Position numbers and translations under genes: made by a program. The notes beneath the pieces are model-generated. The model had not been told where the DNA came from. It ran no database searches and worked only from the letters and a program-made list of their open reading frames with translations. Shown here in pieces: positions 45,740 through 57,104 of a stretch of DNA of 64,000 bases; positions within the stretch are counted from its first letter, which is position 1, and every line of letters starts with the position of its first letter. This stretch comes from Sabellastarte sp. h YS-2021 (lineage: Eukaryota; Annelida; Polychaeta; Sabellida; Sabellidae): positions 48,365,293 through 48,429,292 of the forward strand of contig OZ024927.1 of assembly GCA_964017235.1 (NCBI GenBank), in the 5' to 3' direction.

Positions 45740-47100
45740 ATTCATAGCCCTAAAATGAAAACACCCGAGTCAGTACAAACACTGACTTTTCCTGGTTGAT
45801 TAACCATCCCAGTGATTTCTTTCACTACTTTCACTCGCCCTCTTTGTGAGACCGAGCCCAGTATTCCAAGTATTGGTAAGGTCTGATTCCTTTTGAGAAG
45901 GCCTTCACTTTCACCTCCTTGACTATTATAGTGTGGACCTGTGGGGCTATCAGCAACCCGAAGGGCAGTTGAGTGAATGGTTAAGTCCAAGAATCATGTC
46001 TGACCTTCAGAAACTTTATTGATCTTGGGTAGATGGGGATGTTAAGTTAGGCATCTGGTTTTTTCCATCTTGAATTTTCTATCTTTAGTCTTTGACTATT
46101 TTCTGCTTAACTCTTTGACTGGTCTCCATTTTTTGTTGAGGTTTTGGCACTAGAAACAGGTGACTAAAATCCAAGAGAGAATGTAACCATCATTGATAAT
46201 GTTCACCACATGGCGTCTTCTAGCTAGCCTCTCATGAAAGCGCTAAGGTAAACTCCTACTTGTAGACAGTTGAAGGAGTGATAGTGTTTGGAAGGGTTGC
46301 AAGGTGCCCCTTGACTCTGCAGTGTGGCCTGAACATCGTTGTCTCTGTTGCTTGAGCTTCTAATACCTAAGGAGGAGCAGTTACTGTTTGGTGTGGTGTC
46401 CTCTACCTCTGTGGGGGCCACAAAAGGACTGGTTCTGATAGGGTCTCAAGATATGAGCCTATGCTTTATAAGTTCCTCTCTCTCCTTCACTAACTGTGAA
46501 TAGACTGATGGGGATGGAGAGAAGGCTGAATTTCTGAGTTCTAGATATCTGGTCTCACCTAGTTTAGGTAGAGGACAGGCCATCTCAGCATCCCTCCAAA
46601 AGTTGTGTTTATCCTGGTACTCAAACCCCTTCAACATGTGAAGTGGTGTTTTTCAGCTAAGGAGTTTCTTGGGGCCTAGCAGAGATGCAGAAATTTTCAA
46701 AATCTCTGTTCAATTCCAGCATCTTCTCTTCAAAGCAAGAGGCCTAGCGAAGCCCAGGACCCAGGTTGTGAGGCCCTAGGAGCTGAGCCAGCGAAGGGTC
46801 TCCAATCCAAAGACAACACCTGACCCATTAGCGTTGGAGTAGGGTCCTGGGGAGGCATGGAAAAGTTTCCTGGATTCGGATCCCAGGAAGGTTGCCGAGA
46901 TCCGGGTGTCTTAGTCCGAGTTTGAAGATTTCTACTTTTCTGATCAATGAAACCAGGCAATAGGGGCCAGGGTTTAAGGTTTTTTCATTCTTTTAATTTA
47001 TTGTTGGATTGGTACGGAACCCAGACCCTTCAATATAACTGCACTGAAATACAGAAGTAATTTCCTCCTGGTTTTTTAAGCACGAGCTAGAGATCTTTTT
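45740..47100 (-). pseudogene. Unresolved retroelement fragments left of the DIRS-like element
   Basis: This stretch is richer in G+C than its surroundings and holds minus-strand frames (for example MLKGFEYQDKHNFWRDAEMA at 46637, and SRQPSWDPNPGNFSMPPQDP near 46900). They resemble gag/RT-linker text of DIRS-type elements but do not align to the main copy. It may be a second DIRS fragment in which the usual tyrosine recombinase is missing. The order relative to the main copy is unclear. Confidence 0.35.
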
Positions 47101-47117
47101 TTTTCTCTTTATCTCCA

Positions 47118-47237
47118 GACTTTCCTGAATTGTGGCGTAACATGATGAGTACCTGTCTTGTCACTGAAGTTAAGCAGCAATGGGCTACACTGGTACTTGG
47201 ACGGGTAACCGCCTCAGTGCACTACTTGTGTCTCTGA
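47118..47237 (+). pseudogene. 5S rRNA-derived sequence
   Basis: The internal promoter of 5S genes is recognisable in correct spacing: the A box aagttaagca (47167-47176) is exact and the C box gtacttggacgggtaaccgcc (47192-47212) has about three changes. This fixes the 120-nt 5S frame at about 47118-47237. The outer stems are too diverged to pair, so it is not a functional 5S gene. It could be a pseudogene or the head of a 5S-derived SINE. It lies right where the DIRS-like RNase H frame breaks off. Confidence 0.72.
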
Positions 47238-47296
47238 TGGCTTTGCAGCTCACACTAGTAGACTGAAACCCCTTTCGGCCCTGTTATTTTACATAT

Positions 47297-48195
47297 GATC
47301 CTCCCAGGACATCCTGAGTGCATCCACTGCCCATGCTTGGGGGTCCGGAACGAGTGAGACAAATTGTGGTAGCTTGTTGTTGAACCTGGAGGCAAACAGG
47401 TCCACCTGATGCTGGTGCCACTGGGAGCATATCACTTGGAAGATCTCTGGGTGGAGGGACCATTCTGTTTGGATGGTCTGGCCCAGCCTGGATAGTTCGC
47501 TATCACATTCAGCCAGCCGGGAAAGTGTCAGCCTTTGAGAGTAACCTGTTTTCTGGAACACCAGGTCAGAATTCTCCATATGAGGGCACAGAAGGGGCCC
47601 GACTTCATCCCCTCTTCTTTGTTTATGTAGGCAACAAAGAAGTCTTGGAACTCTTTTAGGGCCAGATAATTTATGTGTAGTTTGCTTTCCAGAAGGGACA
47701 AGGCTCCCCTTGCAGTGTGCTTGTTTAAGTGAGCGCCCCACACTTCTTTTGATGTGTCTGTAAAGATTTGCACGTTTTGAAGGTGTAATGGTTGACCTTC
47801 GAGCACATTGCCTTCCTCCAGCCTCCCTCCAGGTAGTAGTGGATCCTTATACCCTTTTGCAGTGCAAGAAACTTGACCTCCTTTGCCACTACCATGAACT
47901 CTATGGGTGTGGACAGACCAAGTAGTAGTGCCTTGAACTAGTAGGATTGACCCAGGACATGAAAATGCATGTACTTTCTGGAATGTATATCGATATGTGG
48001 AAGTATGCATCTCTGAAATCTCTGGAGGTGACCACTCCCCTGCTTGTAGGGAGGTACTTATTGTCTCTGGTGTCTCCATTTTGAATGACTGTGTTTAAAA
48101 ACTTGTTCAGGGTACTGAGGTTTAGGGTAGGTCTCCATCTGTTGTTGGATTTTGGAACTAGAAAAAGTCTGTTGTAAAACCCTAGAGATTTCGGA
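47297..48195 (-). pseudogene. DIRS-like retrotransposon, reverse transcriptase-RNase H remnant
   Basis: On the minus strand, in shifting frames, it reads GFYNRLFLVPKSNNRWRPTL, LNLSTLNKFL, a DAYFHI motif, STPIEFMVVAKEVKFLA, and then YLEGGW where an active DIRS enzyme has YLDDW. It continues with the RNase H-type box IFTDTSKEVWGAHL and the DIRS hallmark HQHQVDLFASRFNNKLPQF. It ends at DALRMSWED, next to the 5S-like sequence. The tyrosine recombinase that should follow is not found. At least three frameshifts and the lost catalytic aspartates show that it is inactive. The product would make cDNA from the element's RNA (family knowledge). Confidence 0.87.
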
Positions 48196-48199
48196 GTTG

Positions 48200-49185
48200 T
48201 TACCGGTGTAAAAGTAAATCTCAGAGAAAGAAGGAACTGTACACCAAAATTATTGTAATCAAAACATAATAAAGCTTTCAGATGCCTTATTTTCCATTGA
48301 ACTGTCGAATTAAAGTCAATTATTCATGATTCATTAAAAATTCAGACACAATTTTAATTTCCAAATGATTATATCTCAGGTTATAAACTATAAACTACTT
48401 TTATTTGTAAATGGTTATTATCATTTACTACTTTTAACAACAATAACAGAAGAACCCCACTAAACCACAGTGTTATTGGTCAGAGATGTTCCTTTGGTGT
48501 TGGTGGAGGGCAATATTTTCAGGTGGGGGTATTATTTTCCAGCACTTCCTTATAAGTAATCTACTTAAAAATAAGTATAGCCTGTTTATATGCTTATTTT
48601 ACTTTTTCTTATTTCTTATTTAACTACTGCTTCACAGGAGTGATGTGTTAGCATAATGAGGCCTGGCAAAGAATTTTGTGTTATTGTATAATCATCATAA
48701 TAATTACATTCTTTGATGGAAACAATATGGAACAAAACAAAACCTGTAACTGAAAAGTTACTTGGTCTAATTTTTGATATGAATGTTATTCATTCCTGTA
48801 TGATTCATAAAATTATAACAAATGATTTTATGTATGTAAAAAATAAATTGACATAATATATTTAAACCAGATACTGAATTTAAAATATATAAACCTGAAC
48901 AAATAAATACTTCAAAAAAGTATGGGGTGGGAGATATTTTCAGGGGAGGATATTATTTACTTCCAATAACCAAAGACAACTCTAAACCACAGTATTATTT
49001 ATCAGAAATTATTGTCCTTGGGTGGGGGGTTAAATTTTCAGGTGGGGGGTATTATTTACTAACAAATCTTATCCCCAAGAGGGGTGAAATTTCCAGAAAA
49101 TATACCTCTGGGGTAGTATTTTCTAGAAAATAATCCCCCCCCCCCCCCCCCCGAGAAGATTTATGGGGGGGGGGGATTTACCATT
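48200..49185. mobile_element. ~1-kb insertion splitting the DIRS reverse transcriptase
   Basis: The reverse transcriptase frame stops at ...CSSTGAMV (49186 downward on the minus strand) and resumes at TPVTTPKSLGFYNR (from about 48215). A non-coding insert separates them. The insert is AT-rich, with repeated aggtggggggtattatt and long C and G tracts (49136-49152 and 49165-49175). The left side is bounded near aaagtaaatctc. No inverted ends or duplication could be fixed, and the homopolymers may be mis-sized. Confidence 0.6.
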
Positions 49186-49874
49186 GCTCCGGTACTACTG
49201 CACTTTTGTTGCAAAGCTGATACAATGTCTCCAACGGGTAGAGGTTCCTGTGTGCATTTTACATAACAGCTTATGATGGTGGGTGACCTGGTCAAATTTG
49301 GTCGGAACCAGAAGGGAAGAGTGTTGCCTTCTCTGAGGACTGTTACAACTTTGGGGCTGATGCCTAGGGCAGCACATTTTCCCCAAAAAACTGGTGTAAT
49401 CTGGTCCCTTTCAGGTAGATCTGGAATAACAGTTGGGACATTTGTGACACTTTTCACAGAACTTAAGTGATCTACACAAGAAACATCTGTCACATATTTT
49501 ATTTCTTGACAATGACCATTGTCTGGATTTACACCTTTCTTTTGCAGATACCCATTTGCAAAATGAACATGATCTACAACAGGACAAGAATTTACAGGTA
49601 AAACATTTACTGTCTCTTTCTTGGTGGTCACAAACAAACAGCCCTTCTTCACGGCCATCTCTGTAACTAAAGTGTCCCTCTTTCCAGTTACATAAACACA
49701 GTCTTTCTTGCCGGCCACACAATTCACAGGGTAACTCTCTTTGCTGGTCACCAGTACACAAACTGTCTTGCCGGCCACATAATTCACACAGAAATTGTCA
49801 TTTATAATTTTTCTGAACCTTGGCCGGTCACTGAGTGTAAGATGAGGCCTTGCCTCTGTTAGATCTCTGTCCAC
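49161..49874 (-). pseudogene. DIRS-like gag C-terminus overlapping the start of the reverse transcriptase
   Basis: Two overlapping minus-strand frames carry signal. One encodes a cysteine-rich run (CFTCKFLSCCRSCSFCKW..., CDRCFLCRSLKFCEKCHKCP), as in the gag of many animal DIRS elements. The other ends with ALGISPKVVTVLREGNTLPF and SPTIISCYVKCTQEPLPVGD, the region just before the reverse transcriptase palm. Overlap of gag and pol frames is normal for DIRS elements. The frame is broken by the insertion at 48200-49185. Confidence 0.7.
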
Positions 49875-51115
49875 GTCTTAAGTTGCTTCCATGCAGGTGG
49901 ACCAGTCTTGCTGTTGTCTGCTAGCCTGACTGTAAGGGGGTAACATTGAGTCTTCCTGTATGTCCGACTGGGAGTATGCTTGCCCTCATGATGGCATATC
50001 TCCTCCTCTGCCTTGGAGATCAAATGGTCTGGAAACAAGGCAATCAGATGGAGGGGTGCAGTTCTGAGGGACGTTAGCGTATCCTGCTTGATGCCAACCT
50101 TGATGAACTCTAAATAACTGTGCCTACAAGCCAAAGTGAGGTTAGCAACATTTATGAAGATAGCTCTGATAAGTCCTGTATTAGAATAGTCCAGGCCATT
50201 GCTTGTGTGGACCAAGTAATCCATCTCTTCAGCTGCTTGGTGTACTTTGCTTGAGGACTTTCCCTTGCTTCTGTCACCTTGGATAACTTTAAGTTGTGTC
50301 TCCATGGAGTCATAAACTTTGGTGAGACACCTGCTCAGACCCACAGCCTGATTACACATGTGGCTCTGGTCACGTGCAACTTGCTCCCACTTTATCTGAA
50401 GGGGCAGTAGTAGCGGCAAAAGATATAGCCTGTTTCTTCAAAGCAGGAACTGGCTGGCCATTGGGATCTGGGGGCTGGACCTCAGATCGACTAGCAACAC
50501 TGTAGGTAGCATCCTGGCTGGTGGGCTGCATCTCTGTAGAGACACCAGGAGCCTCAGCAGACTGGGTGGCTGTCTTCTTCTTCATCTGACCGGTAGCACT
50601 GGTAGTATGTACTTGACGGGTAACACCAGTAGTCCAGTAGCCTGCCACACTGGTGGAATGAAGGGTCAGTCAGTCACCAGACTCACCACATCAGCTTTCT
50701 GGGATGGCTCCACCAGTACTGAGAAGCTTCTAGCCAAGTACAGAGTTTCTAACCGGGCAAAACATTGTCATCCAGATATTTCGGGTCAGTTTGAAAGTCT
50801 GTAGTTTTGCCGGCCTTGGAACTCTTCTTAGATGGGCTCTTGTGAGATGACTTTTTCTTCTTGGATGGGGTTTCACCTCGATCACTATTGTCACCTTACT
50901 CTCACCCTGCCCCAACGCAGTTACTTCAGACGGATCAACAAGGAGGGGGGGGGGGGGGGAGCTTGCCATCGTTTGGTGTTCTTTTCTTGCCCTGTAGGTA
51001 GGAGTGGCAAGTTGTTTTGCTCACTTGTAAAACTGTCACAAATTTCAAATGGGTCTGTGACCAAACCTTTCTTGCGGCACCTCACGCATCTAGCATACGA
51101 GTCAAAAAGTGTCAA
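49859..51115 (-). pseudogene. DIRS-like retrotransposon gag remnant
   Basis: From right to left it holds a small zinc-ribbon-like start (ARCVRCRKKGLVTDPFEICD), then LVDPSEVTALGQGESKVTI, and in another frame a Lys/Ser-rich KKKKSSHKSPSKKSSKAG stretch. A Pro/Ser/Thr-rich middle follows, and a helical core with YLEFIKVGIKQDTLTSLRTA and PLHLIALFPDHLISKAEEEI, typical of DIRS gag. Several frameshifts break it. A G tract at 50945-50959 falls on one of them. The strand and order fit one element running from about 51130 leftwards. Confidence 0.75.
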
Positions 51116-51139
51116 AATGTGGCCACAAGTTCCTCTTTT

Positions 51140-51460
51140 CTGATCAGGGGAGTACCATGATACTCAAGAACACCAATAAAATAATTTTACAATAAAGCAA
51201 AGTTCAAAGTTAATAATAATCTTCAAAAATCATCACTCTACTAGAGCTAACAGAAACATGTCTGCACACTCCAAGTGCCAAACAAAAAAGACACAATGAC
51301 GTCAGACTGCCTAGACAGGCAGCAAAAACAATGTGCCACCTAATGAGTGCATGCTCCCTGACCGGTCCTGCCATTGGAAACACATTATGGCTTTTTCTGT
51401 TGTTTGGGAGGCCCGGTCATGCCGACCAGTAAAGCAATTGTCCATTGGATAGGATGTAAA
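51140..51460. other. Flank of the DIRS-like element
   Basis: About 320 bp with imperfect repeats of gaccggtc/gaccagtaa type. It may contain the 5' terminal repeat of the DIRS-like element, but I cannot define it. Confidence 0.35.
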
Positions 51461-51879
51461 ATAGCATCAGAGATGCCCATACCCCACAGCCTGGGGAAAT
51501 AGTTTTCAACACCATGAGACACAGAAGTAGTGAAACAGTACAAAGGTCTGGATACTTTCAGAGAAGTGTCAGTTATATAAAGCTTCAAATAATGTTTAAG
51601 TAAAGAAAAAAAAACATCTAAGACAAAGAAAATGTATGTAAAAATAAAGTATTAAAACAAGACAATTCAATACCAAGATGACAGCATTAATCAGTAAACT
51701 AAAAATTATGAAGCTGTAAAATTTATTAATTTGAAAATAGCTGTCAATAGAAAAAGCACAATTATGTTAAAGTGCATATAATAATTAGTTGCAGCAATCC
51801 ATACATCTTTGTCATAATAGAAAGATGTTTCAAATATGGCAGGTGAACACACCTTGGCAGAGCCAAAGTTAAAGGTCAC

Positions 51880-52440
51880 ACCATGATGCACACCTGTAAA
51901 CCCTTACCAATGTCCATACCAAGTGTCAACCTTCTACATGTTATGGAATCCAAGAAATGGCACAGGCAAGATTTTATAGGTCAAGGTCACTATGGCAAGG
52001 TCAAAGGTCAAATCAAGGTCACACTAACCAATGTCCCAACCAAGTATCAATTTCCTACACCTTACGGTTTCTGAGATATAGCCCCGACAAGATTTTAAAG
52101 GTCAAGGTGACTACAGGAAGGTTAAAGGTCAAATCAAGGTCATACCATGACGCTGCACACCTATGCCCCCTAACCAATGTCCCTACCAAGTAACAACTTC
52201 CTACACCTTATGGTTTCCGAGATATAGCCTGGACAAGATTTTATATGTCAAGGTCACTATTGCAAGGTCAAATGTCAAATCAAGGTCACACCATGACACT
52301 GCACACCTACAGTCTCCAACCAATGTCCCTACCAAGTATCAACTTCCAACACCTTACAGTTTCCGAGATATAGCCCGGACAAGATTTTCAAACTCAAGGT
52401 CACTGCGGCAAGGTCAAATCAAGGTCACACCATGACGTTG
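51880..52440 (+). repeat. 158-bp tandem array of family B
   Basis: About 3.5 units as at 4545-5140, with caatgtccctaccaagta and gagatatagcc. One unit carries the exact direct repeat AGGTCAAAGGTCA (51998-52010). It continues after the MITE at 53253. Confidence 0.88.
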
Positions 52441-52441
52441 C

Positions 52442-53252
52442 CAGGCCTGGGGCCAATACTTTCACAAGTATTCAAATACGAATATGAATACTTTTCATTT
52501 CCACGAATACGTAATACGAATACATCAGTTTCAAAAGTATTTGAACACAAATGCGAATAATTTTTGAAAAGTATTCAAATATATTCATGAATACATTAGT
52601 GCCCTCAACATGTTGTATTTAACTGAGATAGCTATTGTTTTGGAAATCTTTTTGATGGGATTGCTAGTGCTATAAGACTGTCAAAATAGGTGTCACATAA
52701 GTTTGCCTAACAATTACTCATATATGACAAATGACACTGGTATTGAAACACATCTAAGTTAATCCCCTATTGTGGCAAAGGCAAACACAGTTGTCATTTT
52801 AAGGTAGGTAGCTTGGTATTTACAATTTCATGAATTTTATAATAACATAACACTACATTATGAAAACCAATGTGGATTAAAACACACATGAAATCATTTA
52901 TCAATATAAGAGTTAAACACACAAACTAATTGCATTTATGAGATTTAAGGGAAGATGTTATAAACCTAACTATTTGGGTCCAACATGACCCTGTCATTAT
53001 TATGTTATACAACATTTACTGACTAAAAGGATTTATTAAATATGTCTTGTTAGTTTTCCTAGGCACATAATGATAGACAGCCAAATTTCATATTTATATC
53101 TAAAACTTGTCAGTACAGGATGAAAAAAAATCAACAAAAAGTGAAAAATACTAAATGTAGTCATAAAAGTATTCATGAATACGAATACTTTTGAAATGTA
53201 TTTGAATATGAATATGAATACATTGCATTTTCACAAAAGTATTTAAACGTTG
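52442..53252. mobile_element. hAT-like MITE with 8-bp duplication
   Basis: The 811-bp element starts caggcctgggg and ends aaacgttg. It is flanked by a perfect 8-bp duplication gacgttgc (52434-52441 and 53253-53260) derived from the family B unit. Its subterminal parts are rich in aagtattcaaatacgaatatgaatac on one side and the same motif class on the other. There is no transposase. The CAGGCCTGGG start and 8-bp duplication fit the hAT superfamily. It is a different family from the MITE at 18932. Confidence 0.9.
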
Positions 53253-53432
53253 GACGTTGCACACCTACAGCCCCTAACCAATGTCTCTACCAAGTATCAA
53301 CTTCCTACACCTTCCGCTTTCTAAGATATAGCCCGGACAAACTTTTTCCCACCGCTCGAATGCCCGCCCGACTGCCCATCCGAACACCATGGGTGAAAAC
53401 AATACCCCAACAGCCCTTAAGGGCTGTGGGAT

Positions 53433-53805
53433 AATATACACAATAAAAATGTGTGTTCTGGCATGGGCGACATTGATCTGGGACACTTTTACATGAGGGG
53501 ATAATAAACTATTTGTTTGACTTAACAGCATAGACTATGAATTCCAGAAGTATTAGCTCATACCAAAAGCAATTATATCCCACAGTAGTGTATATTAAAA
53601 TTTAGCATGATATGACAGTTTATAGAACAACAATATTGCAAAGCCTCCCCAAATCTGTCTTTCCAGGCTAACTCTATTAGCTTAGCTCAACTCAAGGGCT
53701 CTACCTTTAAAGCTCAGACATCTGTTTAGATGCATCTAGTTTGGGCAAAAATAAGGCCGAAGCATCTTTGAAAAGACGGTGTCACGTGAAATAACTTAGA
53801 ACAAG
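53433..53805. other. Intergenic sequence, no feature recognised
   Basis: Short AT-rich stretch between family B copy 2 and the next element. Nothing supported. Confidence 0.4.
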
Positions 53806-54499
53806 AAAAAGGTTTTTGCTAACAAAAACGAGCGGCCAAGATAGACTTCAGTTAATAAAGCTGCAGTAGTTGTGGTATGAGACTGTATGGAGAAGGTAAG
53901 CTTTACTGTGTTTTGTATCTAATGGAAAGTGAATGATCTAAAAACTGTATCATTTGCAGTATTAGACTGTAAGCAGAATGTGAGCTTTATTGTGTTTCGT
54001 AGAGTGGTATATTTTATGAATCGTAGAGTGGTATATTTTATGAAAAGAATATATCATTTTTGCTGTAAATTTGGGATCATAAATTTGGGATTGTAACTTT
54101 TTTCCTGGAGATATTTAATCCTAGATTTATAATGATAAAGATACACTATAGTAAACTATAATTGGCTATAGATAGGGACATTCATATGTTGCGTATCTTT
54201 GAGGCATTTTATGCCTCTGAAAATTCATTGCTATTTAATATTTTTATAAGATAAATATGCCAAGATAATCATATTTGTGAAATCCTTTATTGTTCCATTG
54301 TAAAAAAATACACAAGGTCATGTTGTCAGATGTTATTGACAACTTATTGTTAACATTTTTAATTCACACATGACCCTATATCTGAATATCATGAAAGCCC
54401 AAGGTTCTTACATATTATTAAGGTTTTTTCGATTCTCTCAAAACAGACAAGGCTAACATATGTACCAATTTGTTTCAAATAAAAACATAACATACTTTT

Positions 54500-54600
54500 T
54501 GTCTTAGTGTGCAATACTTTTTGTCCAGTTACTTTTTGTCCTAGTCATTTTTGGACCAATACTTTTTGTCCAGTTACTTTTTGTCCGCACCCCGAAAGAA
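54500..54600. repeat. Short subrepeats of ctttttgtccagtta
   Basis: Five near-copies of actttttgtcc(ag/ta)gt within about 90 bp. The layout resembles the subrepeat-built inverted ends of the element at 62461-63521, with another sequence. Only one such end is seen, so it may be a solo end of a MITE. Confidence 0.55.
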
Positions 54601-54695
54601 GTCAAGTCTATACATTTGACCAATTTACATAGTGTATGTGAATAAGTAGCTAGATCAACAACTCCTACTGCTAAACAAAGCTGAACTAGATGAAT

Positions 54696-57104
54696 GCTTT
54701 TGCTAACAAAAGCGAAGCGTCCCTGAGAGTTTAAAATGCCTTGTGGTTTTAATAAGCATGCTGTAAAGCTAAGAATGCACAAAGCTGTACCGTACTGTTA
54801 CATAAAGCAACCCCCTTAGTGATATCATGAGAGGGAAAATCCTACAAAGGTCTTCTTTAATTAACTTAAACAAGCGTTGTAGACATAGACAAGCTGGAGA
54901 AAGTGTTGTACATTGGATGTACAACATTGGATGTAACTTTAGCAAATTTTGTGTAAATGCTACAAAGCATTTCAGTAACGAGTATTGATAACTTCATATA
55001 ATCATATAATATAATCATATAATCATGTGTGCAAGTATGTATTGCTATTTAGATTGTCCACAGGGTTTTGTAATAGGTTTTAATACATTGTGAAAGCATA
55101 AAAGCAACAATAAAGGCAAAAGCTATTTCATGACCCCAGTTTGACTCATACATGGGGGTCAGGAGGTAAAACTAACCGGCTATTTAGACTGTCCACATAT
55201 GGTTTCCCAATACCTCTTAATACATTCCGAAGCTATAATAGCTACAATGAAAGAGATATCAGGTTAAAAACTCCAAAACAGCTATTTTTTACCCCAGTTT
55301 GACCCATACGGGGGGGTGGGTGGTAAAACTGACCAGCTACTTAGACTCTCCACATATGCTTTCCCAATACTTCTTAATACATTCTCAATCTATAAAAGCA
55401 ACATTAAAGGAGATATAAGACAAAAACTCGAAATCAGCTATTTTATGACCCCAGTTTGACCCATGGGGGGGGGGGGGAGGGCTCAGGGGATAAAAGTGAC
55501 CAGCTATTTAGATTCTCCACATATGCTTTCCCAATACCTCTTAATACATTCTGAAGCTATAAAAGCAACGATAAAGGAGATATAAGGCAAAAACTCCAAA
55601 GCAGCTATTTATGACCCCAATTTAGCCTATAGGGGGGGGGGGGGGGGGTAAAACTGACTGGCTATTTAGACTCTCCACATATGCTTTCCCAATACCTCTT
55701 AATACATTCTGAAGCTATAAAAGCAACAATAAAGGAGATATAAGGCAAAAACTCAAAATCAGCTATTTTATGACCCCAGTTTGACCCATAAGGGGGGTCG
55801 GGGGGTAAAACTGACCGGCTATTAAGACTCTCCACATACGCTTTCCCAATACCTCTTAATACATTCTGAAGCTATAAAAGCAACGATAAAGGAGATATAA
55901 GGCAAAAACTCCAAAGCAGCTATTTATGACCCCAGTTTGGCCCATAGGGGGGGGTCGGGGGGTAAAACTGACCGGCTATTTAGACTCTCCACATATGCTG
56001 TCCCAATACCTCTTAATACATTCTGAAGCTATAAAAGCAACAATAAAGGAGATATAAGGCAAAAACTCAAAATCAGCTATTTTATGACCCCAGTTTGACC
56101 CATAAGGGGGGGTCGGGGGGTAAAACTGACCGGCTATTTAGACTCTCCACATATGCTTTCCCAATACCTCTTAATACATTCTGAAGCTATAAAAGCAACA
56201 ATAAAGGAGATATAAGGCAAAAACTCAAAATCAGCTATTTTATGACCCAAGTTTGACACATAAGGGGGGGTCGGGGGGTAAAACTGACTGGCTATTTAGA
56301 CTCTCCACATATGGTTTCCCAATACCTCTTAATACATTCTGAAGCTATAAAAGCAACAATCAAGGAGATATAAGGCAAAAACTCAAAATCAGCTATTTTA
56401 TGACCCCAGTTTGACCCATAAGGGGGGGGCCGTGGGGTAAAACTGACCAGCTATTTAGACTCTCCACATATGCTTTCCCAATACCTCTTAATACATTCTG
56501 AAGCTATAAAAGCAACAATAAAGGAGATACAAGGCAAAAACTCAAAATCAGCTATTTTATGACCCCAGTTTGACCCATAAGGGGGGGCCCTGGGGTAAAA
56601 CTGACCGGCTACTTAGACTCTCCACATATGGTTTCCTATTACCTCCCAATACATTTTATGGCTCTAAATGCAATACTTAAGAAGATAATAGGGGGGGGGG
56701 GTTGACCTAAATTTAAGGCTCTCAGATTGGAAGGTGTGAGGAAATCACCCATAAATGAGACATTTTTCAAGGGATTGCTCCCAAAATCTAGTCAGCTTGC
56801 GTTTTCGATAGTATGAACAGGTGTGTCAAAGCATAAGGCTGTGTAGTTTTTCCTGAACTGTGATGACGGGGGGGGGGGGGGGGGGGGTGTACTTAAAAAA
56901 ATTGTTTTTGATCATGTGACCTTCATAAAAGTCAAAGGTCAAATTTAAGCATGCAGAAAATTTTCCCACGCCTAAGGTATATAATTGCCAAATATGGTTT
57001 GAATCCTTCTAATAATAAGGGAGATATTCAAGGGAGACCATAATGCGGCGGCGGCGGCGAGGAAACTGAGGTGAAAACAAATAAGTGCCCTTTCAGGGAC
57101 GCTT
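54696..57104 (+). mobile_element. D-type Helentron/pearl-like element with 159-bp array, inner
   Basis: The left hairpin gcttttg/caaaagc (54696-54713) is followed by gaagcgtccctgag. The right end is aagtgccc/gggacgctt (57083-57104), preceded by a ggcggcggcgg tract and gtgaaaacaaataag. Both ends match family D at 14628-21766, but the array is unrelated. There are no genes. A D-type element carrying a different satellite shows that ends and arrays are combined freely. Confidence 0.7.
55045..56690 (+). repeat. 159-bp tandem array, about ten units
   Basis: tgacccc recurs every 158-159 bp (for example 56084, 56243, 56401 and 56560). Units share cagtttgacccataagggggg, gactctccacatatgctttc, caatacctcttaatacattc and aaggagatataaggcaaaaa. 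A G tract of variable length in each unit is the main source of length difference. Confidence 0.92.

Larger units (their letters stand above)
51462..53432 (+). mobile_element. Pearl-like element family B copy 2, split by a hAT MITE
   Basis: The left end tagcatcagagatgcccat with hairpin ccccacagcctgggg (51482-51496), and the right end accccaacagcccttaagggctgtggg (53405-53430), match copy 1 at 3583-5244. The left 250 bp match as well (ttcaacaccatgaga, tactttcagaga, gatgacagcattaatcag). The core is a 158-bp array (51880-52440 and 53253-53340), interrupted by the MITE at 52442-53252. Without the MITE the element is about 1.16 kb, the same as copy 1 without its piggyBac-like insert. Confidence 0.85.

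Noticed and set aside
49161-49874. A cellular cysteine-rich zinc-finger gene
   Set aside because: The cysteine-rich frame overlaps a reverse transcriptase start and lies between DIRS gag and RT remnants, so it belongs to the retrotransposon.
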